Part shown: positions 47,765-56,239 of the stretch, piece by piece
Position numbering within the stretch: the stretch's first letter is position 1
Layout of the letters: every line of letters starts with the position of its first letter
Source of the DNA: Sphingomonas panni
GTDB taxonomy: Bacteria; Pseudomonadota; Alphaproteobacteria; Sphingomonadales; Sphingomonadaceae
Assembly (NCBI RefSeq): GCF_022664435.1
Contig: NZ_JAKREU010000013.1
Span: 1 to 64,000, forward strand
Direction of reading: 5' to 3'
DNA length: 64,000 nt
Made by a program: the position numbers and the translations under genes
Notes under the pieces: generated by a model
The model's input: the letters and a program-made list of their open reading frames with translations, nothing else
What the model was told of the DNA's origin: nothing
The model's database searches: none

Positions 47765-48679
47765 ATGCCCACGCTGCGTCAGCTCGAATATCTGGTGACG
47801 ATCGCGGATACCGGTTCGTTCGCGCTTGCCGCGCGCGCCGCGCATGTGTCGCAACCGACGATGAGCCAGCAGGTCCGCGCGCTGGAGGCGCGGCTGAACG
47901 TGCAGCTGTTCGAACGCAGCGCCACGGGCGCGGTGCTGACCCCGGTCGGGCGCAGCATCGTCGCGACCGCGCGGCGGATGCTGGCCGATGCGCGCGATAT
48001 CGTCACGCTGGCGGCGGGCGCGGCGCAGGGGCTGTCGGGCACGGTGCGGCTCGGCACCACGCCGACGCTCGGCCCCTATCTGCTGTCGCCGATCATCGCC
48101 GACCTGCACCGCCTGGCCCCCAGTCTGCGGCTGCATGTCCGCGAGGGGATACCGGAGGAACAGCTGCGCGAGCTGTCGCGCGGCGAGCTGGACGTGCTGC
48201 TCGGCCCCTTGCCGATGGCGGGCGACGAGCTGACCGTCGAGCCGCTGTTCCGCGAGCCGCTGCAGCTGGTCGCCGCGCTGGACCATGACCTTGCCGCCAT
48301 CGCCGAGCCGGCGCCGCACGACCTGTCGGGCCATGCGCTGCTGACGCTCGACCCGCGCCACCATCTGGCGCGGCAGGCCGCCGCCATCGCCGACCGGCAC
48401 GGCATGACCATCGCGCCGGACTATTACGGTACCAGCCTCGGCAGCCTGCACCAGATGGTCGCGAGCGGCCTCGGCCTGACGCTGCTGCCCGGCCTGTATC
48501 TGCGCAGCGATGCCGGCGGCGCGGCGGGGTTGAAACCGCTGCCGGTGCGGGGCTGGGCCGAGCATCGCTCGATCGCCATCGCGTGGCGGCGGCAATCGCC
48601 GATGCACGCCGCCTTCATGCTGATCGCCGAGCATGTGCAGGGCTGCGCGCGGCGGTTGCTGGCGGATGCGGCGGGCTGA
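47765..48679 (+). CDS. LysR-type regulator, OxyR-like but without redox cysteines
   Basis: A 304-residue LysR protein. N-terminal helix-turn-helix (LRQLEYLVTIADTGSFALAA, then RAAHVSQPTMSQQVRALEA) and a substrate-binding domain closely patterned on OxyR (GTVRLGTTPTLGPYLLSPII, ELDVLLGPLPMAGDELTVEP, HQMVASGLGLTLLPGLYL). Where OxyR has its peroxide-reactive Cys (HCLRDQ) this protein reads HHLARQ; the only Cys is near the C-terminus (QGCARR). It is divergent from the export operon with an ATAG-N7-CTAT box between. It therefore may bind a small ligand rather than sense peroxide. Confidence 0.85.
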   Translation: MPTLRQLEYLVTIADTGSFALAARAAHVSQPTMSQQVRALEARLNVQLFERSATGAVLTPVGRSIVATARRMLADARDIVTLAAGAAQGLSGTVRLGTTPTLGPYLLSPIIADLHRLAPSLRLHVREGIPEEQLRELSRGELDVLLGPLPMAGDELTVEPLFREPLQLVAALDHDLAAIAEPAPHDLSGHALLTLDPRHHLARQAAAIADRHGMTIAPDYYGTSLGSLHQMVASGLGLTLLPGLYLRSDAGGAAGLKPLPVRGWAEHRSIAIAWRRQSPMHAAFMLIAEHVQGCARRLLADAAG

Positions 48680-48750
48680 TCGCCCGACGACGCCCTTGCG
48701 CGATCCCGCCGGACCGCGCACCCTCCGGTCCACTGGGTTGGGAGAATGCC

Positions 48751-50133
48751 ATGCGACTGCTGCTTGCGACGATCGGAGCCACGATGCTGGGCGCGGGGGC
48801 GGCGGCGGCGCAGGATGCGCCCGCGACCCCGGCGGGCAAGGAAGCGGTGGCGCTGCTGGTCGACGGGGTGAAGTTCCAGACGGTCGCCGGGCGCAGGCAG
48901 GTGCCGGCCTATGCCGACTATCTGAAGGCGAAACTGCTCTCCGCCGGCTTCGCGCCTGCCGAGGTGACCTTCGTACCGATGGGCGAGACCGGCTATCTGA
49001 CCGCGCGCTATCCCGGCCGCGATCGCAAGGCGAAGCCGGTCGTCGTGCTGGCGCATATGGACGTGGTCGCGGCCGATCCGAAGGACTGGACCCGCGATCC
49101 TTTCGTGCCGGTCGTCGAGAATGGCTATGTCTTCGGGCGCGGGAGTCTGGACAACAAGGCCGGGCTGTCGATGGCGGTCGCGACGCTGATGAAGCTCCGG
49201 CGCGACAAATGGGTGCCGCAGCGCGACGTGGTGCTGGTGCTGACCGGCGACGAGGAAACCACGATGCGCACGACCAAGGCAGCGGCGGAGGCGTACAGGA
49301 ACGCCGCGCTGGTGCTGAACGCCGATGCCGGCGGCGGGCAGCTGGGCGATGATGGCAAGCCGATGGTGTACGCCCTGCAGGCGGCGGAAAAGGTCTATGG
49401 CGACTGGCACCTCACCATCACCGATCCGGGCGGGCACAGCAGCCGGCCGGGGCCGGACAATGCCATCGTCCATCTGGCGGCGGCGGTCGGGCGGATCGCC
49501 GCCTATCGCTTCCCGCCGCAACAGAACGAGATCACGAAGGCGTCGCTGGCCGGCACCGCGACGATGACGCCGGGGCCGCTGGGCGCGGCGATGAAGGCGT
49601 TCGCCGCCGATCCCACCGACACCGCGGCCGCCGATATCCTGTCGGCCGACAAACGCTATATCGGGCAGGTCCGCACGACCTGCGTCCCCACCATGTTCGA
49701 CGGCGGCCATGCACCCAACGCGCTGCCGCAGCGCGCGGTCGCCAATATCAACTGCCGCATCTTTCCCGGCACGCCACGCGCCGCGATCGCGGCCAAGCTC
49801 ACCGAGTTGACCGCCGACCCGAAGATCGCCGTGACCTTCAACGACAATGGCACGATCGAGGCCGGCGCCTCCCCGCTCGACCCGAAGGTCGTGGCGGCGG
49901 TGAAGGCGGCGGTCGCGCAGCGTTCGCCGGGACTGCTGGTCGTGCCGATGCAGGAAGCGGGCGCGACCGATTCGATGCATTTCCGCGCGCACGGCATCCC
50001 CAGCTTCGGGGTCGGCGGCGTGTTCATGAAGCCGAGCGACAGCTTCGCCCACGGCCTGAACGAACGGGTGCCGGTGGCGACGTTCGATCCGGGCGTGGTG
50101 TGGTGGGAGACGCTGCTGAAAACGCTCGGATAG
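48751..50133 (+). CDS. M20 family zinc peptidase, exported
   Basis: A 460-residue metallopeptidase of the M20 (carboxypeptidase G2/dipeptidase) family. Signal peptide 1-20, ending AAAQ. Metal and catalytic residues: His in VLAHMDVVAA (about 93-102), Asp in GRGSLDNKAG (about 130-139), Glu pair in TGDEETT (about 166-172), Asp in NADAGGG (about 190), His near AHGLNERV at the C-terminus. The dimerisation lid domain carries GGHSSRPGPDNAI. The ATG at 48751 follows GGGAGA. Likely a periplasmic peptidase for short peptides. Confidence 0.9.
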   Translation: MRLLLATIGATMLGAGAAAAQDAPATPAGKEAVALLVDGVKFQTVAGRRQVPAYADYLKAKLLSAGFAPAEVTFVPMGETGYLTARYPGRDRKAKPVVVLAHMDVVAADPKDWTRDPFVPVVENGYVFGRGSLDNKAGLSMAVATLMKLRRDKWVPQRDVVLVLTGDEETTMRTTKAAAEAYRNAALVLNADAGGGQLGDDGKPMVYALQAAEKVYGDWHLTITDPGGHSSRPGPDNAIVHLAAAVGRIAAYRFPPQQNEITKASLAGTATMTPGPLGAAMKAFAADPTDTAAADILSADKRYIGQVRTTCVPTMFDGGHAPNALPQRAVANINCRIFPGTPRAAIAAKLTELTADPKIAVTFNDNGTIEAGASPLDPKVVAAVKAAVAQRSPGLLVVPMQEAGATDSMHFRAHGIPSFGVGGVFMKPSDSFAHGLNERVPVATFDPGVVWWETLLKTLG

Positions 50134-50192
50134 CGGGCGCTCCCCCTTGCCCCGCCGGCAGGCGTATCCGGGGAAACTCCCCTATTTCCAAC

Positions 50193-50220
50193 GTCACCCC
50201 GGACTTGATCCGGGGTGACG
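50193..50220. repeat. Single intergenic palindrome (family B arm)
   Basis: GTCACCCCGGACTTGATCCG followed by GGGTGACG, identical in its core to the left arm at 18118. Between convergent M20 peptidase and TerC genes. Confidence 0.8.
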
Positions 50221-50231
50221 AGCATCATCGA

Positions 50232-50879
50232 TCAACCGAACAGCGCGAGCACCCCGCGCGACGGATCGACCAGCCCTTCATAGATCATCTTGCACGCGAC
50301 ATAGACGATGACGGCAAGGCCGACATAGGCGACCCAGCGATAGCGCTCGATCACGCGGGCCAGCACGTTGGCGGCGACACCCATCAGCGCGACCGACAGG
50401 ATCAGCCCGATGGCGAGGATGCCGGGATGCTCGCGCGCCGCGCCCGCGACCGCCAGCACATTGTCGAGGCTCATCGACACGTCGGCGACCGCGACGGCCC
50501 AGGCGGCGCTGGCAAAGGTGCGCGGCGGGGCCTGCGTCACCGCATCCTCGCCGCCCGCCTCGCCGCGCAGTTCGCGCCACATCTTCCACGCGACCCACAC
50601 CAGCAGCAGCCCGCCGGCAAAGACGAGGCCGGTGATCTGGAGCAGCTGCGTCACCAGCAGCGCAAAGGCGACGCGCAGCACCAAAGCCGCGCCGACGCCG
50701 ATCAGGATCACCTTGCGGCGCATATCGGCGGGCAGGCCGGCGGCCAGCGCACCGACGACGATGGCGTTGTCGGCCGCCAGCATGATGTCGATCAGCACGA
50801 CCTGTCCGAAGGCGGCGAGCGCGGACGGGCTGCCGATATTGGCGAAATCGGCGACGATATGGTTCCAGAGTTCGTTCAT
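50232..50879 (-). CDS. TerC family integral membrane protein
   Basis: A 215-residue inner-membrane protein with about seven helices. The two TerC signatures are the Asp-Asn pairs AADNAIVVGALAAG (about 35-48) and SLDNVLAVAGAA (about 135-146). The first half matches the YjbE-type subgroup (LIDIMLAADNAIVV). Members are linked to manganese or metal export and to membrane metallation. Single gene; no Mn-type riboswitch was seen in the 130 bp upstream. Confidence 0.88.
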   Translation of the reverse strand: MNELWNHIVADFANIGSPSALAAFGQVVLIDIMLAADNAIVVGALAAGLPADMRRKVILIGVGAALVLRVAFALLVTQLLQITGLVFAGGLLLVWVAWKMWRELRGEAGGEDAVTQAPPRTFASAAWAVAVADVSMSLDNVLAVAGAAREHPGILAIGLILSVALMGVAANVLARVIERYRWVAYVGLAVIVYVACKMIYEGLVDPSRGVLALFG

Positions 50880-51012
50880 CGGGGCAGCCTATAGCGCGAA
50901 AGCGGCAGACGACCAGAGCGCGCGGACGCCCGGTCGATCGACAAGCCGAACCAGCGGCATGGGGCTGCGGTTCCGGCCTTTCGCACGGCGGCGATGCGTG
51001 TCAGGATCGGGC

Positions 51013-51711
51013 ATGATCCGCCTCGCCCCGCTCACCGCGATCCTGGTCGCCGTCGCCACCCCCGCCATGGCGCAGGACGCGCCGGGCTATGATTTCCGCG
51101 AACGAACGCGGGTGCTGGCGTTCGATCCGGGGCGGTTCTTTGCCGGAAGGTTCGAACCGATGATCGCGATCCGCTATATGGGCGACGATTATGACTACCC
51201 GGTCTATGCCCTTGCGCTGCAGGCCGGGTGCAACCCTGCCGAACAGCCCGAACAGCGCCTGGATTGCGGCCGGCGGCTGATCGCCCGCATGGTACGCTCC
51301 CCCTATGATGGGACACCGCCCCGCCCCCGGGCGCGCGGCCAGCGACTGTTCGGCACACTGACCACGGCACGGCCGGACAGCGACGATGCCCTGCGCCGCG
51401 CGCTCGATGCGGCGGCGCTGGAATGGGTCGAGGCCGATGTGCGGCAATGCGCCCCGGCGATGGCGCATCTGGCGACGTTGCGCGACGTGCGGTTCACCCT
51501 GCCGGTCGATCTCGACAAACCGCTGTTCGAAATGGTGCTGCACGCCGACAAGGTCCGTGTCGATACCGGCGACTATCTGACCCGCTCGCACTACGAAGGC
51601 TGGGCCAAGCCCGGCACCGCCGGGGCATGGGCCGATGCCTTCGCAAAAAGCCTGGAAGGCTGCTGGAAACCCGCCAGCGCCCCCGTGCCGTGGCGCGCGG
51701 CGGCGAAGTAG
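51013..51711 (+). CDS. Hypothetical exported protein with four or more Cys
   Basis: A 232-residue protein with a signal peptide (1-20, ending AMAQ). Cys residues at QAGCNPAEQ, RLDCGRRL, RQCAPAM and EGCWKP suggest disulfides in the periplasm. The rest has no motif I recognise (FDPGRFFAGRFEPMIAIRYM, RDVRFTLPVDLDKPLFEMVL). Single gene between TerC (divergent) and the M28 peptidase. Function unknown. Confidence 0.65.
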   Translation: MIRLAPLTAILVAVATPAMAQDAPGYDFRERTRVLAFDPGRFFAGRFEPMIAIRYMGDDYDYPVYALALQAGCNPAEQPEQRLDCGRRLIARMVRSPYDGTPPRPRARGQRLFGTLTTARPDSDDALRRALDAAALEWVEADVRQCAPAMAHLATLRDVRFTLPVDLDKPLFEMVLHADKVRVDTGDYLTRSHYEGWAKPGTAGAWADAFAKSLEGCWKPASAPVPWRAAAK

Positions 51712-51756
51712 CGCGGCACGGTCGCCTTTTAGGCTTTGGTCCACCTTGCCGGAAGC

Positions 51757-51837
51757 GTCGCCCCAGCGAAGGCTGGGGCCTCAAGCGGCTCCTGCATCGC
51801 GCTATCACCGGGAGATCCCAGCCTTCGCCGGGATGAC
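51757..51837. repeat. Paired intergenic palindromic repeat (family C variant)
   Basis: GTCGCCCCAGCGAAGGCTGG at the left and the inverted CCCAGCCTTCGCCGGGATGAC at the right. It shares the GCGAAGGC loop with the element at 39394. Confidence 0.75.
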
Positions 51838-51900
51838 GTCTGGTTCAGGCGTCTCCCCCGCCCGTGCGAGAGTACGTCGCGGGGAGAACGCATAAGCAGC

Positions 51901-51926
51901 GTCACCCCGGATCAAGTCGGGGCGAC
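51901..51926. repeat. Single intergenic palindrome (family B arm, imperfect)
   Basis: GTCACCCCGGATCAAGTCGG followed by GGCGAC; a diverged arm of the 18118/53671 family, 17 bp beyond the M28 peptidase stop. Confidence 0.65.
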
Positions 51927-51942
51927 GTGGTGGCCGGGGCGA

Positions 51943-53580
51943 TTACTTCCCCCGCGCCGCCGCCGTCCTGTCCCGTGCCGCGCGGAATTCGCTGTCGCCC
52001 GCCCAGTTCGGCCATGCGCGCCCGTCCGCGAGGCGACGTCCGAGCGTGTAGAGGATCGTCAGGTCGCTCTGCACGCTGCCGGTATCCCAGTTGGGGTCAT
52101 ATTCGTCGGCGGGCTGATGATATTTGTCGCGGGTATAGGCGTCGGCCAGTTCCTTGGCGCGCGCCGTGCCGCCGACCACCAGGTCGCGCCCGCCGCTATA
52201 GGACAGTGCCGGCACGCCGCGCTTGGCGAAGGGGAAATGGTCGGAGCGGTAGAAGCTGCCCGCCTCCGGCTTGGGATCGGTCGAATAGCGCCGCCCCTGC
52301 GTGCCGGCGACCTCGGTCAACATGGTCAGCAGGTCGAGCTTCGCCGACCCCGAAATGCTGAAATCGCGCGAGGCGGACGGTGCGAACGGTCCGTCCATGT
52401 TGATGACCCCGGCGGTCGTCGCCAGCGGGCGCAAGGGGTTGGCGGCATAATATTCGGTGCCGAGCAGCCCCTTCTCCTCCGCCGTCACCGCGAGGAACAG
52501 GACCGAGCGATCCGGCTTCGGCCCCGCGCCATAGGCCCGCGCCAGTTCGAGCAGCGCGGCGATGCCCGACGCATTGTCGAGCGCACCGTTATAGATGCGG
52601 TCGCCCTTCGCATCGGGCGCGCCGATGCCGAGATGGTCCCAATGCGCCGAATAGATCACGGTTTCTTGCGGGTGCTTCGTGCCCGGCAGCACGCCCGCGA
52701 CATTGTGCGAGGTGATGACCTCGGGCTTCACCGTATAGCGTGCGTCGAGCGTGGCCTTCAGCGGCATGGCACGGAAATTCGCCTTGCGCGCCGCCGCCTT
52801 GGCCGCTTCGAAATCCAGTCCCGACTGTTTGAACAGTTCGACCGCCAGGTCGCGCTGGATCCAGCCTTCCATCGGCGTGTGCGACGCGGCCGGGGTCTGC
52901 CGCACGATATCGAACATCGTATTGGTGTTCGAATTCTTGACCGTCGCCCAGCCATAGGAGGCGGGCGCGCTTTCATGGACGATCAGGATGCCGGCCGCGC
53001 CCTGTCGCGCCGCCTCTTCATATTTGTACGTCCAGCGCCCGTAATAGGTCATCGCCTTGCCGCCGAAATCGCCCTCGCCCCCTTCGAAATCGGGGTCGTT
53101 GACCAGCACGACCATGATCTTGCCCTTCAGGTCGACGCCCTTGAAATCGTCCCATTTCCGTTCGGGCGCGTGGACGCCGTAGCCGACGAAGACCAGGGGC
53201 GCGTCGGCGATGGCGACCGATTGCTGCCCGGTCAGCGCGGCGCGGACCGCGATCTCGTTCCCCTGCGTCAGCGTGCGCTTCGTACCGCCCGCGGTGATCG
53301 AAAGCTGCGGCGTGCCGACGATATCGGACTTCAGCAGCGGCACGTCCTGATACCAGCTGCCCTTGTCCCCGGCGGGTTGCAGGCCGGCGGCCTTCATCTG
53401 TTCGGCGATATAGGCGATGCTCTTCGCCTCGGCCGGGGTCGCCGGCGCGCGGCCCTCGAACGCGTCGCTCGACAGCGTCTGGATATCGCGCGAGATGCGC
53501 TTGGTATCGAAGGTCGGCGCAGTCTGCGCATGGGCAGCGGTCGACAGCAGCAGGGCGGGCAGGATCAGACGCTTGAGCAC
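51943..53580 (-). CDS. M28 family zinc peptidase, exported, with PA-type insert
   Basis: A 545-residue aminopeptidase-type enzyme. Signal peptide (1-19, ending AHAQ) from GTG 53580, which has GGAG 8 bases upstream. A protease-associated insert (about 125-260, VDLKGKIMVVLVNDPDFEGG, AARQGAAGILIVHE). Zinc ligands: His and Asp in YSAHWDHLGIG (about 315-325), Asp in YNGALDNASGIAA, catalytic Glu pair in TAEEKGLLGTEYY, then INMDG and the final His in KYHQPADEYD. Probably periplasmic peptide turnover. Confidence 0.9.
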   Translation of the reverse strand: MLKRLILPALLLSTAAHAQTAPTFDTKRISRDIQTLSSDAFEGRAPATPAEAKSIAYIAEQMKAAGLQPAGDKGSWYQDVPLLKSDIVGTPQLSITAGGTKRTLTQGNEIAVRAALTGQQSVAIADAPLVFVGYGVHAPERKWDDFKGVDLKGKIMVVLVNDPDFEGGEGDFGGKAMTYYGRWTYKYEEAARQGAAGILIVHESAPASYGWATVKNSNTNTMFDIVRQTPAASHTPMEGWIQRDLAVELFKQSGLDFEAAKAAARKANFRAMPLKATLDARYTVKPEVITSHNVAGVLPGTKHPQETVIYSAHWDHLGIGAPDAKGDRIYNGALDNASGIAALLELARAYGAGPKPDRSVLFLAVTAEEKGLLGTEYYAANPLRPLATTAGVINMDGPFAPSASRDFSISGSAKLDLLTMLTEVAGTQGRRYSTDPKPEAGSFYRSDHFPFAKRGVPALSYSGGRDLVVGGTARAKELADAYTRDKYHQPADEYDPNWDTGSVQSDLTILYTLGRRLADGRAWPNWAGDSEFRAARDRTAAARGK

Positions 53581-53670
53581 AGGCGAACTCCGAAACGGAT
53601 GGATGGGGGGAGTGTGGCGGAGCAGTCCATGGCGGGCAATGGGCGGAACGGACGCTACGATAGCCAATTC

Positions 53671-53753
53671 GTCACCCCGGGCCTGACCCGGGGTCCCGCT
53701 TCTTCTGCTACCGTGGACAAGAAAGCAGGACCCCGGATCAAGTCCGGGGTGAC
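53671..53753. repeat. Paired intergenic palindromic repeat (family B)
   Basis: Left arm GTCACCCCGGGCCTGACCCG with GGGTCCCGCTTCTTC, right arm GACCCCGGATCAAGTCCGGG with GTGAC, including the internal GGACAAGAAAGC partner. Nearly the same as the element at 18118 in opposite orientation. Confidence 0.85.
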
Positions 53754-53761
53754 GGGCAGTT

Positions 53762-55249
53762 TCACGCCGGCCGCCGCATCAGCCCCACCAGCGCGCCCAG
53801 ATTCGGCCGCCCGCCACCGGCCAGCAGGCTCGCGCGGAAAATGCGGCCGAGCAGGATCACCTCCACCACGATGAACGCGGCGGTGATCGCGCCCGCGGTC
53901 CATACCTGCCACAACGGCATGCCGGTGCCGAGCCGCGCCAGCACCGCGAACGGCGTCCAGATCGGAATCCACGTCAGCAGTTCGACCGCCGGGCCGCTCG
54001 CCCCGCGCAGCACCGCCTGCACCAGCACCGTGACCGGGATCATGATGACCATCAGCACCGGGGTCAGATAGCCCTGCGCATCGCGCATCGAATCCGACAC
54101 CGACCCGATCACGAGGAAGATCATCGCGACGACGATATACCCCGCCACGAAGAAATACAGGATCGTCGCGATCGCGCCGAACGACGATACCGGTTCCAGC
54201 GCGGGGCGGATCATCTCGGCGATCGCGCCATGCGTGGCGAAGGCGGCGACGATGCCGCACACCGCCCAGGTCGCGACCATCGACAGCCCGATGCCGACCG
54301 TGCCGATCAGCTTGCCGTACATCAGTTCGTTGGGACTGACGCAGGCCAGCACCGTCTCGATCAGCTTGTTGCTGCGTTCCTCGACCGACCCCTGCAACAT
54401 CCAGCTGCCCGACAGGATCAGCGACATCAGCAGGATATAGGCGCAGGCGAGCGGCAGGATCGAGCGGATCAGCACCCGTTCGCGCCCGCTGCCGCGCGGC
54501 GGCACGACGACCGCGATGTTGGGCGCGATCTGGGTCGAGGCAGCAGCGACCGGCGCGGCGACGCCGTTCATCTGCAGATAGCGCACCTTCAGCTCCTGTG
54601 CGAGCAGCCCCTGCACCATCGTCACGAAGCTGCTCGACGGCGCGCCATTGGCCCACAGCTTGACCTCCGGCGAGCGGCCGAAATCGGCGGGGATGTAGAC
54701 GGCATAGTCGAGCGCCTTCTCCTTGCTGCCCTCGGCCGGGCGCAGCAGCGGGTCGAGCGCGGTTCCGACCCGTTCGGGCGGGGCGGCGGCGACCGCTGCC
54801 GGCACGGGCACGATGCTGTAGAGCGGATCGGGCGCGTCGAACGCTGGCACCTCCCCGCCCTTCGCCCGGATTTTGGCCAGCGCACCCTCGACGCCGCCGG
54901 CCGCGACGAACGCCGCGACATCGGCATCGCTGTACCAGCGGTCATGCCGCGCCCAGGGGGCGGCCGGATCGGCGGCGTCGAGCCTGTTCGCCTCGACGAA
55001 GCGCGACAGTTGCGTCAGCACCCGGCGCTGTTCGTCCAGCTCGATCCGCGCCGCGATGGCCCGCGCGGTCGTGCCGCCGCTGCGGTCGATCAGCATCACC
55101 CGCTGCGTGTCGGACTTGTCGAGGAAGCGCGACGCGACGGGGCCGATGGCGAAGGCCAGCGGCAGGATCAGCAGCGTGACCCAGAAGCTGCGCGTGGCGG
55201 CGATCTGGCGGAACTCGCGGGCCGCCACCAACAGGATATGGTTCATCAT
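53762..55249 (-). CDS. ABC-2 type exporter permease (NatB-like)
   Basis: A 495-residue membrane protein: one N-terminal helix (about 21-38), a large extracytoplasmic domain (about 45-255) and five or six C-terminal helices from about 258 (SILPLACAYILLMSLILSGS; TVGIGLSMVATWAVCGIVAA; MIFLVIGSVSDSMRDAQGYL). The EERSNKLIETVLACVSPNELM segment is the conserved NatB/YhaP cytosolic loop. It starts with an ATGATG that overlaps the ATPase stop. Family members export Na+ or unknown substrates. Confidence 0.88.
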   Translation of the reverse strand: MMNHILLVAAREFRQIAATRSFWVTLLILPLAFAIGPVASRFLDKSDTQRVMLIDRSGGTTARAIAARIELDEQRRVLTQLSRFVEANRLDAADPAAPWARHDRWYSDADVAAFVAAGGVEGALAKIRAKGGEVPAFDAPDPLYSIVPVPAAVAAAPPERVGTALDPLLRPAEGSKEKALDYAVYIPADFGRSPEVKLWANGAPSSSFVTMVQGLLAQELKVRYLQMNGVAAPVAAASTQIAPNIAVVVPPRGSGRERVLIRSILPLACAYILLMSLILSGSWMLQGSVEERSNKLIETVLACVSPNELMYGKLIGTVGIGLSMVATWAVCGIVAAFATHGAIAEMIRPALEPVSSFGAIATILYFFVAGYIVVAMIFLVIGSVSDSMRDAQGYLTPVLMVIMIPVTVLVQAVLRGASGPAVELLTWIPIWTPFAVLARLGTGMPLWQVWTAGAITAAFIVVEVILLGRIFRASLLAGGGRPNLGALVGLMRRPA

Positions 55250-56166
55250 GCGCGTGGCTCCGCCTGTCCGACGATATGGAGAAAGACATCGTGCAAGCCG
55301 GGTCGATGCTGTTCGAACCGGCGCAGCGGAATGCCCGCCGTCGTGCAATGTTGCAGCAGGTCGGCCGGATCGCGCCCCGGCGTCAGCGCCACGTCCCACG
55401 CGGTCCAGCCATCGCCCACCTCGCCCTTCGCGACGGCACGCTCGACACCGTCCAGCCCGGCGGGCGACTGGCGCGCCACCACGTCCAGTCGCGCGGGCAG
55501 GGTCGCGCGCGCCTCGTCCTGCGTGCCTTCGAACTTCTTCGCACCCTTGGCGAGCAGCAGCAGCCGGTCGCACAGCCGTTCGGCGTGCTGCATGACATGG
55601 GTCGAGAACACAACCGCCGCCCCGCCCCTTGCCGCGCTCAGGATTTCCTCCTCCAGCAATCCCTGATTGACCGGGTCCAGCCCGGAAAAGGGTTCGTCGA
55701 GGATCAGCAGCCGCGGCGCGTTGATGACCGCGGTGGCCAGCTGCACCTTCTGCGCCATGCCTTTGGACAGCTTGTCGACGCCGGTCTTGAGGTTGGCGCC
55801 CAGCCCGAACCGGTCGAGCAGCGCCCGGCCCCGCGCGCGCGCGTCGCCGGCGGTCATCCCCTTCAGCCGCCCGAAATAGACCACCGTCTCCAGCGCGGTC
55901 ATCGAGCGGTACAGCCCGCGTTCCTCGGGCAGGAAGCCGAGCAGCCCGCTCGATTCGCGACCCGGCGGCTTGCCCAGCACCTCGATCCGCCCGGCATCGG
56001 GGCGGATGATGTCGAGCACCATGCGCAGCGACGTCGTCTTGCCCGCGCCATTGCCGCCCAGAAAGCCGAACACCTCGCCCGGCGCGACGGCAAAGCTCAG
56101 ATGGTCGACAGCCGTCATGGTGCCGAACCGTTTCACCACGCCATCAAGGCGCAGGGCATGTTGCAT
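55246..56166 (-). CDS. ABC exporter ATPase (NatA-like)
   Basis: A 306-residue ATPase with intact motifs: Walker A GGNGAGKTT (about 37-45), signature LSKGMAQKVQLATA (about 130-143), Walker B LLILDEPFSGLDP (about 151-163), switch His in FSTHVM (about 187). A C-terminal extension (about 210-306) matches the NatA/YhaQ type. Partner of the permease downstream, 4-bp overlap. Contrast with the degenerate ATPase at 45897. Confidence 0.92.
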   Translation of the reverse strand: MQHALRLDGVVKRFGTMTAVDHLSFAVAPGEVFGFLGGNGAGKTTSLRMVLDIIRPDAGRIEVLGKPPGRESSGLLGFLPEERGLYRSMTALETVVYFGRLKGMTAGDARARGRALLDRFGLGANLKTGVDKLSKGMAQKVQLATAVINAPRLLILDEPFSGLDPVNQGLLEEEILSAARGGAAVVFSTHVMQHAERLCDRLLLLAKGAKKFEGTQDEARATLPARLDVVARQSPAGLDGVERAVAKGEVGDGWTAWDVALTPGRDPADLLQHCTTAGIPLRRFEQHRPGLHDVFLHIVGQAEPRA

Positions 56167-56239
56167 CGATTATCCCCCCGGTAACGCGCCCGTTATTACC
56201 GTTTATCGATACGTCGGCAAGGGGGAATGGCGGGGCCGT

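Noticed and set aside
50880..51012. Possible manganese riboswitch before terC
   Set aside because: The conserved purine-rich helices of the yybP-ykoY type are not seen in the gap on the terC strand.
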